Numbered from the stretch's first letter, positions 42,691 through 57,145 are shown. The stretch: 64,000 nucleotides of DNA from Adiantum capillus-veneris (GCA_014529385.2 CM043942.1:26540469-26604468); one strand, 5' to 3'. The notes: generated from the sequence alone by a model not told the origin. Translations and numbers: made by a program.

Positions 42691-42849
42691 TACCATGAAC
42701 AAAACGCAGGCACTTCACATTGGACTCTTGCTTGGTGTGATTATTAGCCTGCAATCTTGATGCATATTTTGAACCATTGGATCAAACCAAGCTAGTGAGC
42801 ACAAGTGTGTATTTGAGTCCTTTCATTTAAGTGTCTTAAATGAGTTGTG

Positions 42850-43860
42850 AATTTAAAAATCGACAGTTAAGGCAGGGAGGTTGGCAAGGTACACCCGGGT
42901 TTCACTCAAAATGGGTGATAAAAAGTCTTTGTTGGGAAGAACCCAAAGCTGATGGTCTACATCAAAGGACTCGAGTTTAGTCTGTCTAACAGGTAAGAAA
43001 AGAAAACATTTAGAGATTTTTGGCACCATTTCCAAGAGGTTGGAGTCATTGAGGGAACAAAGATTACTCTAGAATGGTTTGACTGCTTCAAGAGCAGCAC
43101 TATCCCTACAAAAAATACCACCGGTTTGAGGGATAGTCGGGGTAGCAGGTGTACAGACAAAGGATGGATTGAGGGCACACAGCTTCCTTTCAGCTCCAGA
43201 AGAGGAGAAAAGGGAAAGCTCCTGTTGGTATTGTAGAGAGAGTATGGGAAGTTGTGCAATGTACTAAGTAATCAATACTCCTTCCTAGGAGTCCTTGTCT
43301 TAGGTAGCAAAAATTTTAACCCAATCATTAAAAGACAACATGTGTAAGATAGAAATTTTCTTGTCTGAATCAAGAGCTGAGTCATAAATTAGTTGAGAAG
43401 CATCCAAACTGTTAATACATCTAAGAACAAGAGATGTGGCTATAGAGAGGGGCTCAGAGGTCAATTCCAATCCTTGTGAGAGAGCAAGAGTCTGCAGTAT
43501 ACCAAAAAAGGTAAGTGAGGAAATATTTATTTAGAGTAGTGGGTAATACAATCCTTGGTCTTTCTAGCAAGGAAGGGTCTGGTTCTAATTGCCAACGCAT
43601 TTTTTGGTTTATGGTCTTTAAGGTACAACTTAATCTCTTTGAGAATCTTTGTATAATTATCAGAGCTGTGTTTTACACTCATGCGAGTTGTCATTCTAAA
43701 AGGTTTGTGGTCCTGAAAGGAAATATAACAATATGAATAAGATATGTTACAGTAAGTTGGGCATGCAAACCTAAAACCGGCAAAGTCAAAGACTATAATA
43801 GCCATGAGCAGGAGACCAAAAAAATAGTCTAAGAAGGACCACCTAACACAAGTCAACCAA
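42850..43860 (-). pseudogene. Penelope-like copy B2: 5' part of a second unit
   Basis: The minus strand carries the small ORF again (43,690-43,527: MTTRMSVKHSSDNYTKILKE, ending HYSK and TAA). It is followed by QTLALSQGLELTSEPLSI and ISILHMLSFNDWVKIFAT (about 43,470-43,290). The copy B1 protein has this at 47,300-47,090. An acceptor-like TTTCCTTTCAG precedes it. The unit runs to about 42,850 with LVFLVYLPTLPALTVDF-like ends, then breaks off. It has no RT, so it is a truncated head unit joined to the tail of B1. Confidence 0.55.
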
Positions 43861-45145
43861 CGAAGGAACTATAGACCGTGGGTCAATCCTAGAGCTAAAT
43901 TTCAAGCTAAGTTTCCAAAGCCAGCATCCCGGGTTTTCCAAAAAGGAAAAAACCTTATGTATGGGATGTGTGTGTAGCTGTTTTACCATAATTAATATGA
44001 CATAATTGAACTTTTTACATTCAAAAGGCATCTGGCTTTAGAAGAAATAAAAAGATAAGTACAAAAGTAACTCGGTCTTAGAATTAATTTTGTACAATGT
44101 TTGTAAGAACGAAGCCTCATTCCATTGTACAAGGTGACATAAGAACTTCCCAAGTAGTAAGTGAATGTGTAATCGAGTGTAGGACAGCTAACCAAAGCCA
44201 AAGAAAACCTTCCAAGACAAGATAGAGTCCTTACCTGTATCCATCCAAACAAGACAACATATATGTTAGCCTTGGATGTGTTTTACAAGTATCAATGGAC
44301 TATACCAGTTGTTATCCAAGTCGATCTTACAAACTTTTATTCAACTTTGTACAAGCTTAGTCCATAATAAATGTTTTAAGAAAAGGAACCCAAAATTTTC
44401 CATTTATAGAAGAATTTAACATCATTTTGATTAGAAGACCATTACCCCTTCTAATCCAAGTGTCAGAATCCCCCATATTTAGTCAAAGTTCATCTTTTTA
44501 GTGCAGTAGGTTTTAAATAAAAAATCTCCTTTAGTAGTCACAATCTAGCCATAGGCTAGTCCCATGTTTGTTTTTGGGCAAAATTTTTAGGCCCATCATG
44601 TTACCAACACTTACCATATTTTGTAAGTTAACACCCCTTAATCATCTTTTCAGCCAACCCAAGTAGTAGGAAGCCCTTGCAGAATCTAACTTTTTTTTTA
44701 ATGTTACACAATATGCAATCTTATATGAGAATGTAAACAGGAGATTATTTGTAGAAATTTCCACATGCTGGTTTCAGCCATTTAACTAATAACCAAGAGA
44801 ACTGGTGTTACCATCAAACACCCATAAGTGGCAGGTTTAGACACAATTTACACCATAATTTACAAGATCATAGCTCTTATGCAGCAGTCAACAAGGCAGT
44901 GTAACAACTAGACCTTAGGGAACCATCACAAAAGTAATCATGGCGACAACCAATACCATAGTGATGTAAATGGTAAACCATCTCTTTTTTTTTCAAACAA
45001 TCCTTCCTAAGCATTAGTAAGCAGTTAACAGCAAAAAACCAAGTAAACGGGCCAAGTAATCGCTAGTGAGCCAGTAGACAGAATGTAAAGTATAGCCCTT
45101 AATATAAAGCCATGTTTCAAAACTTTTTTACAGAAATTCAGACAT
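43740..45145 (-). other. Non-coding tail of Penelope-like copy B1
   Basis: It matches the copy A tail from about 16,870 to 18,290. The hairpin at 44,429-44,456 is the counterpart of 17,573-17,596. No credible ORF. Confidence 0.6.
44429..44456 (-). repeat. Tail hairpin, copy B
   Basis: Perfect 9-bp arms GATTAGAAG and CTTCTAATC. On the minus strand the loop is GGGTAATGGT, identical to hairpin C1, whose arms differ. Confidence 0.7.
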
Positions 45146-47500
45146 ACCTTTTATTTGATTGCACATACTAGTTCAAATTTGGATAATATAAGATCTAGGC
45201 AAGAACTGATATCCTTAGTGATATTAGTAAAGACGCAATTAGAGGCATCCAAAATCCATCTGAATTTATGTTTGTGATGTTTGTAGGTTGGAAAGAGTAC
45301 AACTAGCTTGACATAGTCAATAGAATAGCCAAAATCTACACAGTCCCTGATGATATGGTTTGTGGTCTCCATAGGCGGTATTTTAAGTAGTGAAAACTCA
45401 TTTCCAGTGAGCCTGGCTTGGGCCCGCCATCCAAGCCAGACTTTTACACATAAGGGTTGGACAGGTAGCAGCTTTGCCAATACCAACAATGAACCATTTT
45501 TGTGAAAGTCTTTGAGATTCTAATCCTAACTCCGGAGTAATCCAGCACTATTAGTAGACAGCCATTTTAGTGGTAGGAGAGCAATTTTGTGAAAGAAACA
45601 TTGTTTAACCAAATTGGTTAAGTCCAATAGGACTGCCATCTCCAGTTGGAGAGTATTGACAAGGTCAATTAAGCAGCTTAGTAAAGCTGAAACAACAAGG
45701 TATGGGTTCTTTGGAAACATTGGGATGCGGTTTAAGCCTTTACCCATAACTTTTTAAATTGCAGAATTATGAATAATTTTAAGGTGACATGTATACACAT
45801 GTTTACCTAGATCTCCAAAGTCTTTACAAAAGTTATCAAATTCTTCACAAAAGCATTCTAAAAAATAGTTCTATCTTGCAAAAATTCATTGTGGTAAACT
45901 AAATTCTTGATAGGTTGATGATATGTCCATCCAAACATGATATTATCTAACATGTTATGATTACCAAAAAGAAGTTTAAAACATTCAAAAAAGATAGATT
46001 TAGGGAAAAAACAATCGAGACAATGGTTTTTCTTCCGCAAGGCCTGGGATCACTTGCATATCAAAATAAGTCACAAGTCAAGGAGATGTAGAACAGAGGT
46101 CGTTCTCCCTCTGCCTCTTGTAAAACTACGAGATTTACCCCTATTATAGCTAGTTGAACTGCTAGGTGTTAAAAATTATGTGAAAAAGTTATTAGGAGTG
46201 GTCAAAGAGTTGGGTCTTTTGAGAGATGAAGAGTTCTCATCTTTGATGCACATTTTGAGCAGACCAGTGGCAATCTTGATCCCTTTATAGTTGGCATATG
46301 TGGTGAGATAAGTGCCAGGATCCTCATATTTTAGTTCCTTAGGAATATCTAGCATAAGGTTTCTAAAGGCATTGAAAGTAATATGTGTAACAACAAGGGG
46401 TTTGGCTTGCCTACCAAGCCATGAGCAAATTAAAGATAAATGGAAATTTATTGGTTTTTCTGGAAATAGATGTTCTAAATGGTTGAGAATGTACCAAATA
46501 GCATGATCAAACCACATAATATTGGATTCACAGGAGGCCTTAGGGTCAAGGAATTTGTAGGCACACTTTATGTAACGTCGAAAAACATTCTAAATTGACT
46601 CAGTATAAAAGTCAGGGTTGCTTTTGGCAAACTCCATATTCCCTTTAGTGCGGATATATAGGCTAACATTAGAGGAACATTTAGTGTGATCAATAAAGTC
46701 GAGGTTGAAAGGGGCTTTGATGAGTTCCCCTTCATCCAAGTACTGTCCACCTTTTACTACTTTGAGTCTGCAATCTTCCACAGTAGATGTCGAAAGATTG
46801 GCCAGATAAACTTCAATCTACCTAATTGGCAAGAAAGGAAAGACTTTAGAGACTTTAGGCACCATTTCCAAGAGGGTGGAATCACTGAGGGTACAAAGAT
46901 TTCTTTGGAGCTCTTTTAACAGCAAGGGTAGCCGGAGTACTAATAAAAGCTGGGTTAAGTCCACATAGTTTTTTAAGAAAGTTAGCAAGTTCAGCACCAG
47001 AGGAAGAGAATTGAGCAAGTTCTTGCTTGTATGAATAGTTAAAATAGGGAGTTGGGCTATATATTGCAAAGCCATAGCAACACCATCCTCTGAATCTTTA
47101 TCCAAGGTAGCCAAAATCTTTACCCAGTCATTGAAAGAGAGCAAATGTAGAATAGACGACTTTTGGTCAGCAGTTAGGGATGATCCATAGATAAGTTGTG
47201 AAGCATCCAGATTGCTTATACATCAAAGGACAAAAGAAGTGGTGACAAAAAGGGGTTCAGAGGGTAGCTCAAGTCCTTGGGATAGGGATAAAGCTTGTAA
47301 AACAGAGTTGACAGATTATATGGGGTTTATTTGGGATACAATTTCATATTGCTTTTAGCTTTTCTAGGCAGGAAGTGTGGTTCTAGGGGCCAGGGTTTTT
47401 TTAGGAGGATGATCCTTTAAGTATTGTGTAATTTGTTCCATAATCCTTGCATATTTCGATGGGTCATGGATGACTCTCATATGAACAGTCGTCTTGTCAT
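45146..47500 (-). pseudogene. Penelope-like copy B1: N-terminal protein and RT start, catalytic core missing
   Basis: Reading on minus: HMRVIHDPSKYARIMEQITQ (about 47,480), ILHLLSFNDWVKILATLDKD (about 47,140), and VVKGGQYLDEGELIKAPFNL (46,781). In one frame with a single TAG at 46,590 follow RRYIKCAYKFLDPKASC, SLICSWLGRQAKPLVVTHIT and TYLTTYANYKGIKIATGLLK. Then come ECFKLLFGNHNMLDNIMFGW (about 45,990) and RT motif 2, FPTYKHHKHKFRWILDASN (about 45,290). At 45,146 it jumps straight to tail sequence; the YMDD-bearing 1.86 kb of copy A is absent. The N-terminal protein of 400 or more residues has no recognised domain. Confidence 0.6.
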
Positions 47501-47975
47501 TATTGTGTACTTGAAATATCAATAGTCAGGGTAAGTAATTATGGATTAACCTACGACCCACATGGGAGAGGTATAATAGGAGGGCAGTTACTCAATAGCC
47601 CATTGAGAGTGACCATAAAGGTCCATGTGCCACACATGGTGAAAAAATTTAACCCGATTATATTCCAGGCACAAGGGTTAGTGCCCATAGGGCACTCTAC
47701 CCAATCTCAAAAGAAGTAAAATTTACCAAATAAAAAGGATTCTAGGGCTAATGCCCATAGGCTATCCATCTTCCAGAAAGGGTGCAATGGTGGTGTGGGC
47801 GGGCGGGAGAGAGAAAATTGGTGGTTTTGGGGTGGTTTGGATTAGGGTGGAATTCAAGGCTTCCACTCATAGGTTAGGTTATATCGCAACCAAGATGCTT
47901 GTTGTGTAGTTGGATGGATGAAGTGATTAGTTGTGTGTGTCACGAGGCAAATTTAAAGCTATATGCAATAGCCAA
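47501..47975. other. Upstream flank of Penelope-like copy B1
   Basis: No coding frame. It may hold the 5' end and promoter of B1, which reads on the minus strand. Two GCCCATAGG-containing stretches (about 47,670-47,690 and 47,750-47,765) recur here. Confidence 0.35.
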
Positions 47976-47976
47976 G

Positions 47977-48030
<54 letters not shown>

Positions 48031-48324
48031 ATAGATTTTTGAGGGTGGCTCACAATATTACTCCTAAAAATAAAATGGACAAAATACTCTAGAAATGGTA
48101 AAAGACTTGATACTCTCTCTATCTCCATTAGAGTGTGTCAATGTCATAGTTTTTTGTTGTTGGAAATTTTATAGGTTTCAAGATATTTTGCCTTTTTTCT
48201 ACATGTAAAAATGTTAGTTTTTCTTCAAAATATACCTTAAATGTCCAAGAAAATTAGAATATCTTGAAAATTTGAAGGGCAAGGGTGTCCATGGTGAGTG
48301 AGAGTCCCCAAGAGCTCAACGATA

Positions 48325-48360
<36 letters not shown>

Positions 48361-48388
48361 CACACACACACACACAAGGCCAACACAA

Positions 48389-48453
<65 letters not shown>

Positions 48454-48510
48454 ATAGGCAACAAGGGCTTAAACAAAAGAAGATTTCAATAGCCATTTAG
48501 TAAGTTCCTT
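47976..48510 (+). repeat. Direct repeat E2
   Basis: Same order as E1: (TG)n at 47,979-48,027, TAGATTTTTGAGGGTGGCTC, TACTCCTAAAAATAAAA, a GTAAAAATGTTAG stretch, AATATCTTGAAAA and CCATGGTGAGT, then (CT)n. E1 and E2 enclose Penelope-like copy B. Confidence 0.7.
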
Positions 48511-48512
48511 TT

Positions 48513-48607
<95 letters not shown>

Positions 48608-48683
48608 ACACACATACACACATAGGCAACAAGGGCTTTAAACAAAAGAAGATTTCAATAGCCATGTAGTAAGTTCCTTTTAA

Positions 48684-48720
<37 letters not shown>
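48330..48720. repeat. Tandem compound microsatellite block
   Basis: The module (TC)n(AC)n, CATAGGCAACAAGGGCTT, AAACAAAAGAAGATTTCAAT, AGCCATNTAGTAAGTTCC, TTTTAAC is repeated: 48,393-48,510, 48,517-48,685, then a last (TC)n at 48,686-48,718. E1 has the same module once (42,286-42,420). Confidence 0.85.
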
Positions 48721-49981
48721 AAACCCAAGAAAAAGATTCATTCTCTTGTAGTGGTAGTGTTGGTGAGGACTCTTATAGATAGATATATATATTTTTTTAA
48801 GGCATTAGTGATTATCATTTGGAACACGCCACTAAATGGAAATTCGTTAAGTCCATCTCGTGATCCCATTGAGCCTCTCACCTACGACAAGAGAATAATA
48901 TAAATTAGCAAATCTTTCCCTTGCTACTTTGCTTCAAGCGTGCTATTTGGGATCATTTTACCTAGAAGGAAAATAGTGAGGCTTCACAAAAGTGGGAGTT
49001 GGTTTCAGCTAAAGAAGCAATTGGCAATCCCTTTCACACGCAAAGACAAAGATTTGGAATCACAATACTAAACATGTTTTGCAAACATCCGTAAACTATC
49101 ACAAAAAGTGTTTCTTAAGATATGATCATTATCCTATACTTTTGTCTTCTAGTGTGTCTCATTTTCCAACCTAAAATACATGTTGAACATACTAGAGGAA
49201 CATATACCACCCAAATGTGTGGATTTTACTTGTGTCGTAGCGGGTTAGATATGCAATGGAACAAGCAAGATGTGTAGTTTTCCATAAAAAATATTCGTTT
49301 TAGTATTGTTCCAGGCTTTATTCAAAATGAATTGAGCTAATTGGTTTCATGTGCAATATAACATCTATCTACGATCTATTAAAAATATAGTAGCTACGAT
49401 CCATGTGATGTTTGCAGCCACGGGATCTAAGTCGTGTATTTCTTGCTTGTATTCAACATGGCCCAAGCCATGCATACACGGACATCGTCGGACAGCCAGC
49501 CATGTCACCATGCAGCTAGCAACGTCAGCACATAGCTAGCCACGTCGCATAGACTCATGGATTTGTAGGCATTAGTGGGCCCTTACAACCCGATGCATCT
49601 GACTTATCCAGTGCCCATGTAGCCTCGCAACTCGAGAAGATGGAAGATACGAAGCCTTGGAGATAATGGATTCTAGAAGCAAAGTGGCGTGAAGAACGGA
49701 AGGGGCTTTTTAAGCAAAGGGTGATGTGCAAATTAAGAGAGACTAAGGGGTGCAAAGATGTGCTTTCAAAGTGTGCCACAAGATCATCTCTCTCTTTCTC
49801 TCTCTCTCATGACCACATTAACAACTTTTTATTCTCTTTCTCTCTCAATTGCCTCATGCACTTCCAAGAGGGCACATAAGGCATGAATCACCATCATTAG
49901 ATGAAGGTTCCCGTAGACGCTAGCTAGTGTGTATGCCCAAGATGCACTGTTAGCGCTGGCCGATGGTGGCTATTGTTATGC

Positions 49982-50027
<46 letters not shown>

Positions 50028-50853
50028 GAGAGAGAAGAATTGATTGAGCTCGTATAGAGAGACCTGGTTGTTGAAGCAATCGGCCTATTATAATAGGGCA
50101 AAGAGAGGCAAAGCAAAGCCGTCCTCTCTCTCTCTCTCTCTCTCTCAACATGAGTGGCCAGCAAGTGGTTTCTGAGGCTTATATTAATTTAGAACAATAA
50201 GGAGAGAGGAGTTATTTACTATTGGGCAATTGTTTTGAAGTAGCACATTTGGGGGCAAGAACCTGATCGAGATTCCTCAATGGGTGGTAATCAAGCCACA
50301 CTCAAGGCCGAATTCACTACAAATGACAACGACAATGATGATATGCGTGGAGAGGTTTTGGGTGTGGAGTTAGCAACATTGGTAGCAGTATTGCACATAG
50401 TAGCATTGTTCGCTACTCTGTGCAGTGCATGAGTAGGCTGCATTTTTAGCAACGCATGCAACAATTCTCTCTCTCTCTCTATCTATTTATATATCATTGT
50501 GTGTGTGTGTGTGTGTGTGTTTGCTTCCTAAGCTACTTAATAGATGTCACCATAATATTGTATCCACATTATGTATTCTTTACTATAATTAAAAGATTAC
50601 CTTTGCGTATGGATCAATGGTCTCATCTCTACTAGGATTAACATACGCTCATCGCTATTTAGTTGTTCCTTGTTTTCACATACAACTGCTCGCAAATGAG
50701 GATACAAAATGATAGAAATATATACTTTTAATGGTTGGCTCTGACACTTTCAAAGAGCTAGACATATATAGCAGCAACTTTGTTTAGGTGTTCTTGGATG
50801 AGGTCAAGCTCAACCAGAAGATCTTCTGATGTATCCAAAAGTTCGCCTTCCCA
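48721..50853. other. Unassigned intergenic sequence with short microsatellites
   Basis: No gene recognised. Short (CT)n and (CA)n runs occur at 49,789-49,808, 49,983-50,025, 50,125-50,147 and 50,502-50,520. Small direct repeats of CAGCTAGC-like sequence occur at about 49,490-49,540. Confidence 0.5.
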
Positions 50854-51041
50854 TTAATGGATTGGTTTAAGGAAGGCTTCAACGTGATCAACCATTCTCT
50901 CTGCACATTTCTTCTCTTTTGCAGCCACACATCTTTCAAGGTGGCTCATGCGAACTAAGGTTTGGTTGCGTAGTTGGGTCTTTGCTTCAAGGGCTTGCAA
51001 AATAACATTAGCAAAGCCATTCATTACCAAATGGCTAAGAG
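50854..51041 (-). pseudogene. Unidentified coding-like fragment
   Basis: The minus strand reads VMNGFANVILQALEAKTQLR, then RMSHLERCVAAKEKKCAERM and VEAFLKPIH. This helical, charged sequence resembles a coiled coil. It ends at the TRIM-like insertion at 51,042. I cannot assign a family; it may be a plant gene relic or another retroelement gag. Confidence 0.3.
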
Positions 51042-51227
51042 TGTTGGGGTATAGGCGCATGTGCCTTGCCTGGCCGCCCAGAGTCTGGGCGCCCACTGAC
51101 TTGTATACCTTATACATAGCATAAGTGTATAGGGGGCTGCTCACTCTTTGAGTCTTCCCACCCACATCGTGTGTGTCTCCTTCTCTCTCTCTCACTCTCC
51201 TTCTGTGGTGCTCCCCGATCTCCTTCA
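51042..51227 (+). repeat. TRIM-like 5' LTR
   Basis: It runs from TGTTGGGGTATAGGCGC to CGATCTCCTTCA. It contains GCCGCCCAGAGTCTGGGCGC, partly palindromic, and a (TC)n run. Confidence 0.88.
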
Positions 51228-51229
51228 AT

Positions 51230-51241
51230 TGGTATCAGAGT
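51230..51241 (+). promoter_or_regulatory. TRIM-like element primer-binding site (initiator Met tRNA)
   Basis: TGGTATCAGAGT, 11 of 12 bases as in the copia consensus, stands 2 nt after the LTR. Confidence 0.85.
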
Positions 51242-52076
51242 GTAGGTGCGGAGGGAGCGCGTGTGTGCACAGTCACGACGACAGCGGAGAGCCAGTTTCA
51301 TTCCCGAAATCGCGTCCGCGCGCTCGCATTTTCAAGAGTGCAAACAGGGTTTCGACTTCCAAAAACAGCTTTCCGAAAGCGTTTCCACCAGATCTCCTGG
51401 CGTTTTACCCCCCTTTCGAAGCCATTCGAGCCATCAAAAACTTCATTCGAGCTACGGTTGAGGAGCTGCATTTTTCAGCCCTCTTTTGGCAGTTTATGCT
51501 GCGTTTTTTGGGTCGAAACGGAGGTTTTTTGACATAGCTTTCACACCCGGACTCGGATACATGTGATCTAGGAGTCTACCTTGGGGTTTTGGCATGCTCC
51601 GGACGCGCTCGTCATATCAGAATTTTAAAATTCTGAACGCTGAATTTTCTGCAGCAGCAGTTGTTTATTGTGTGTCGAGGATTCCACACATGGTTTGCTC
51701 TCAGATGTGAGAGTGATATTTGCTGCAAGTTTCCTCACAGGTGGGAGGATACGATGTATGCCTTATGTGGTTTGATCCTCAGGGAGACTAATGGGATTGC
51801 ATTTTGAGCTCGGCAATGTATGCCTCGAGCATGTTTTTTGGCAGTCACAGGTAGAGAAGATATTTGTGTACTAGATTTGCAGGTGTTTGCAATGATGTAT
51901 GCAAAGTGTGGAGATTGGTGCATGCATTTGGAGTGCGGTTTGATGCGATTTGGTTGCTCATGGTTTTGAGCGTTCAGTCAGTTTGGTTACTGGTTTTGTG
52001 GCCGTTTTACTGACGAAACTCTGGCGAAATTTTCCCAGGAGTTTTATGCGTATCATTTATGCGATCTAAGTAGAGA

Positions 52077-52487
52077 TTGCGGGTTCAACTCGAGGAGTCA
52101 CTCCAGAGCTCGGAGTCAGAGTGCCATGGTCTCTATGATAGGGGACAAGATTGCCATGAGTTGAGTTCTGAGTTGGAGGTGGCAGAGGTTGCTAGGGTTG
52201 CATCAACGTTCGGTGTCCTTATGTACGAGATGCTGATCTCGAGGCCCGACATAGCAGCTGTAGTGGGAGCATTTGCAGCAGGGTTGATCAGTCGTTCGAT
52301 GACTGATCTCGGCATAGAGCATAGGGGAGGTTTGCAGGTGTTGGACCGATACTTGCAGGAGTGCATGAGCTCTTATAGACTATTTGCAGAGCTTGGAGCT
52401 AGCTCTATGTGGCTTCCGCAGCGGGATGTTTGTCTATCAGTAGAGCCGGATGCACACGATCACAGCCAGCCAGTGGGCATCGGTTGA
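52077..52487 (+). pseudogene. Residual RT-RNase H connection ORF in the TRIM-like element
   Basis: The 136-codon frame starts MRVQLEESLQSSESECHG. Its middle, FGVLMYEMLISRPDIAAVVG followed by GIEHRGGLQVLDRYLQ, is like the copia block GSLMYAMxxTRPDI ... EHWxAVKxxLRYL. The copia palm and RNase H catalytic motifs are absent. It is probably a remnant, not a working protein. Confidence 0.45.
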
Positions 52488-52566
52488 GAGCGGTTTTCTC
52501 TCACCTTTTGTAGTCTTTAGACTAGGTTCCCTTGCTTAAAGGCACAGTCGCCTTTAAGTGAGAGGT

Positions 52567-52756
52567 TGTTGGGGTATAGGCGCCTGTGCCTTGCCTGGCC
52601 GCCCAGAGTCTGGGCGCCCACTGACTTGTATACCTTATACATAGCATAAGTGTATAGGGGGCTGCTCACTCTTTGAGTCTTCCCACCCATATCGTGTGTG
52701 TGTCTCCTTCTCTCTCTCTCTCACTCTCCGTCTGTGGTGCTCCCCGATCCCCTTCA
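52567..52756 (+). repeat. TRIM-like 3' LTR
   Basis: It matches 51,042-51,227 with few changes (CGCCTGTG for CGCATGTG, CATATCG for CACATCG, one extra GT and TC). It is preceded by AAGTGAGAGGT, a weak polypurine tract. Confidence 0.88.
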
Positions 52757-55129
<2,373 letters not shown>

Positions 55130-55130
<1 letters not shown>

Positions 55131-56500
55131 AATTACCTCCAACATAAGGGAGAGGGGTTCCTTTTAAAAGTGGGTGCCACTAATAATTATGCGCCATAGA
55201 TCTTCTTCATGAAAGTAATGTTGGGTACTCAAGATTACTTTTGCCTTGCAATGTTTCACACACAGAAAACGAGCGTCGCAACATTTACATCAAGAAAATG
55301 TGAGCGAGCAATGTTATTAAGGCATGTGGGTAAGGAAGTTGAGGTGGTCGGTTCAAAATGATATTCCACTTACATGATTCCAGAACAGAGTTTGTGTCCA
55401 GAGGTTCACACTTCTTTTGAAAGAGTAACTCATTTCTGGGATGCCATATGGTTCTCAATACTGTAGCTCTTATTATTCATATGTCAGCCAATAGATCCTC
55501 ATTGTCAATGCATATAGAGCCCATAGCAAGGTCGCACTAAAGAACAGAGTTTTCGGATGTACGAATACCCACCTACAGACAGTGCCCGTGAAGTTTCTGA
55601 TTTTGGGACATCCCATAATAAGTCTGCGAGGGATTCATTCAGGTGCTTGCATCTGACACAAGAACCTTCGGCTAGTTCCTTGGCTTTGGCTTTATCACCG
55701 GTTGGCATGAATTCAAAGACAACCTTCCAAAGGAAGACTTTGCCTCTCTCATCACATTTGGCTTTCAATATGTTTCCAACTACTTGAGACCATTTGCTTG
55801 CAGCCCATTTTTTGGCCTAGATCTTGTTGAGCCAAGCCTCTGAAGAGCATAGCTTTTCATATATCGATTTAGTTTTGGGCAAGCAAAATAGTCTTTCTCC
55901 CGGCCACCTCCAAGCTTTCCAATCCAACGGTGTGGAGCAAGGAGGAAGGGTCATGTGTGAGATTTTTCGAAGAAGTCTACCAATGAGGATCTCCTCGTGG
56001 AGTGAGTGCAACATAGCTTAAGATGCTCCAAGGAATGCCAATCCCCTTTTTGAGAGTCCCAAAAGGAATCCAAGGTGACAATACCCTTATTATTAAGATT
56101 CCTGGCTATTTCAATTCAATGGTTGATAAGGCCCAAGTCTTCCACAATAGGACCCCATGGCGACCCGAGTACCCTTCCAGTACCTGGTCTCTTCCTTCCA
56201 AATGAGCACCTCAACGGCTTTACAACATTTTTCAATAAATTTCCCAGTAAACCCCCCTAATTGAGACCTTACACTGTAGGGGGAGAAGTCTATTGTGAAT
56301 GCTGAGGTTGGACCATGAGCCACCTTTAGATCTCATGCAGGCTTCCATTTTCATATCCCTTGCCATACATGCCCAACTCTCTTCAGAACTGGCAAGGGTG
56401 CATAAAAATTTAGCACATAAAGCCATATCATTAGTGACAGGGTTGAGAATGCCTAGTCCACCTTGTTGTGGTAGTAACCTCGGGTACACAAGCAACTACC
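55130..56500 (-). pseudogene. LINE (L1-type) ORF2 C-terminal relic
   Basis: On the minus strand, QQGGLGILNPVTNDMALCAK with LCTLASSEESWACMARDM (about 56,450-56,370) is the post-RT block seen in plant LINEs, also at 13,500-13,620. Further down, IYEKLCSSEAWLNKI (about 55,850) and GKVFLWKVVFEFMPTGDKAK with CVRCKH (about 55,740-55,640) form the zf-RVT-like region (a W-K-x5-P-T block and CxxC). TGA and frame changes are frequent. No poly(A) tail or RT palm is visible. Confidence 0.65.
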
Positions 56501-56825
56501 CCCTAATTTACTTTTGTACCCGAGTTTACTTCTTCATTGCGATATGTTTGCATGTCAAAAGTCGAGAAAGATGGCCATATTCCCCACAAACGGCATGAGG
56601 AGACAACGTGATTAGGGCACATGGCTCTCATCCCCAGGTTGTGGGTTCAATCCTTTGAGGTGGGAGGGGCAAGGTGACAGATGTCGGATACCCGAGTTTA
56701 CTTTACTTTGCTCGAGATCTACGGTGCTCAATCATCCCACCACCTCCCATGCCCGTGTAAGATTGAACCCCCCATGCCCGTAGTGGGGAATAAATATTCG
56801 CCTTACACTTCTTGACCCCGAAGAC
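56500..56825. other. Sequence upstream of the tandem duplication
   Basis: No gene. It contains TCCTTTGAGGTGGGAGGGGC and CCCATGCCCGTAGTGGG-type stretches, of the kind often found in degenerate LINE or LTR ends. Confidence 0.3.
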
Positions 56826-57145
56826 CAGGAACTAAAATGGATTGAGTGTACGAATATTTATGTGGGACTCTGTTGACAGTTTCTGACGCCTTTGTTAGTC
56901 TAGGATATTCAGTCGTTGTTTTCGTTTCCTGCATAGAACACATGAGCTTTGCAGGGAGGAAGCAAAATGGGGCAGAAAGTCTCTACAGGAACTAAAATGG
57001 ATTGAGTGTACGAATATTTATGTGGGACTCTGTTGACAGTTTCTGACGCCTTTGTTAGTCTAGGACATTCAGTCGTTGTTTTCGTTTCCTGCATAGAACA
57101 CACGAGCTTTGCAGGGAGGAAGCAAAATGGGGCAGAAGGTCTCTA
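56826..57145. repeat. 160-bp tandem duplication covering a start-codon region
   Basis: 56,826-56,985 is repeated at 56,986-57,145 with about three differences by eye (GGATATT/GGACATT, CACATGAG/CACACGAG, GCAGAAAG/GCAGAAGG). Each copy ends with an ATG context AAAATGGGGCAG. The near identity means a recent duplication. Confidence 0.9.

Larger units (their letters stand above)
51042..52756 (+). mobile_element. Internally deleted copia derivative (TRIM/LARD-like), 1.7 kb
   Basis: Two direct repeats with TG...CA ends (186 and 190 bp) flank 1.34 kb. A primer site TGGTATCAGAGT starts 2 nt inside. Flanks AAGAG (51,037-51,041) and GAGAG (52,757-52,761) match at four of five bases. There is no gag, protease, integrase or RT palm; only a scrap of RT end/RNase H connection remains. 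Transposition would need enzymes in trans. Confidence 0.85.
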
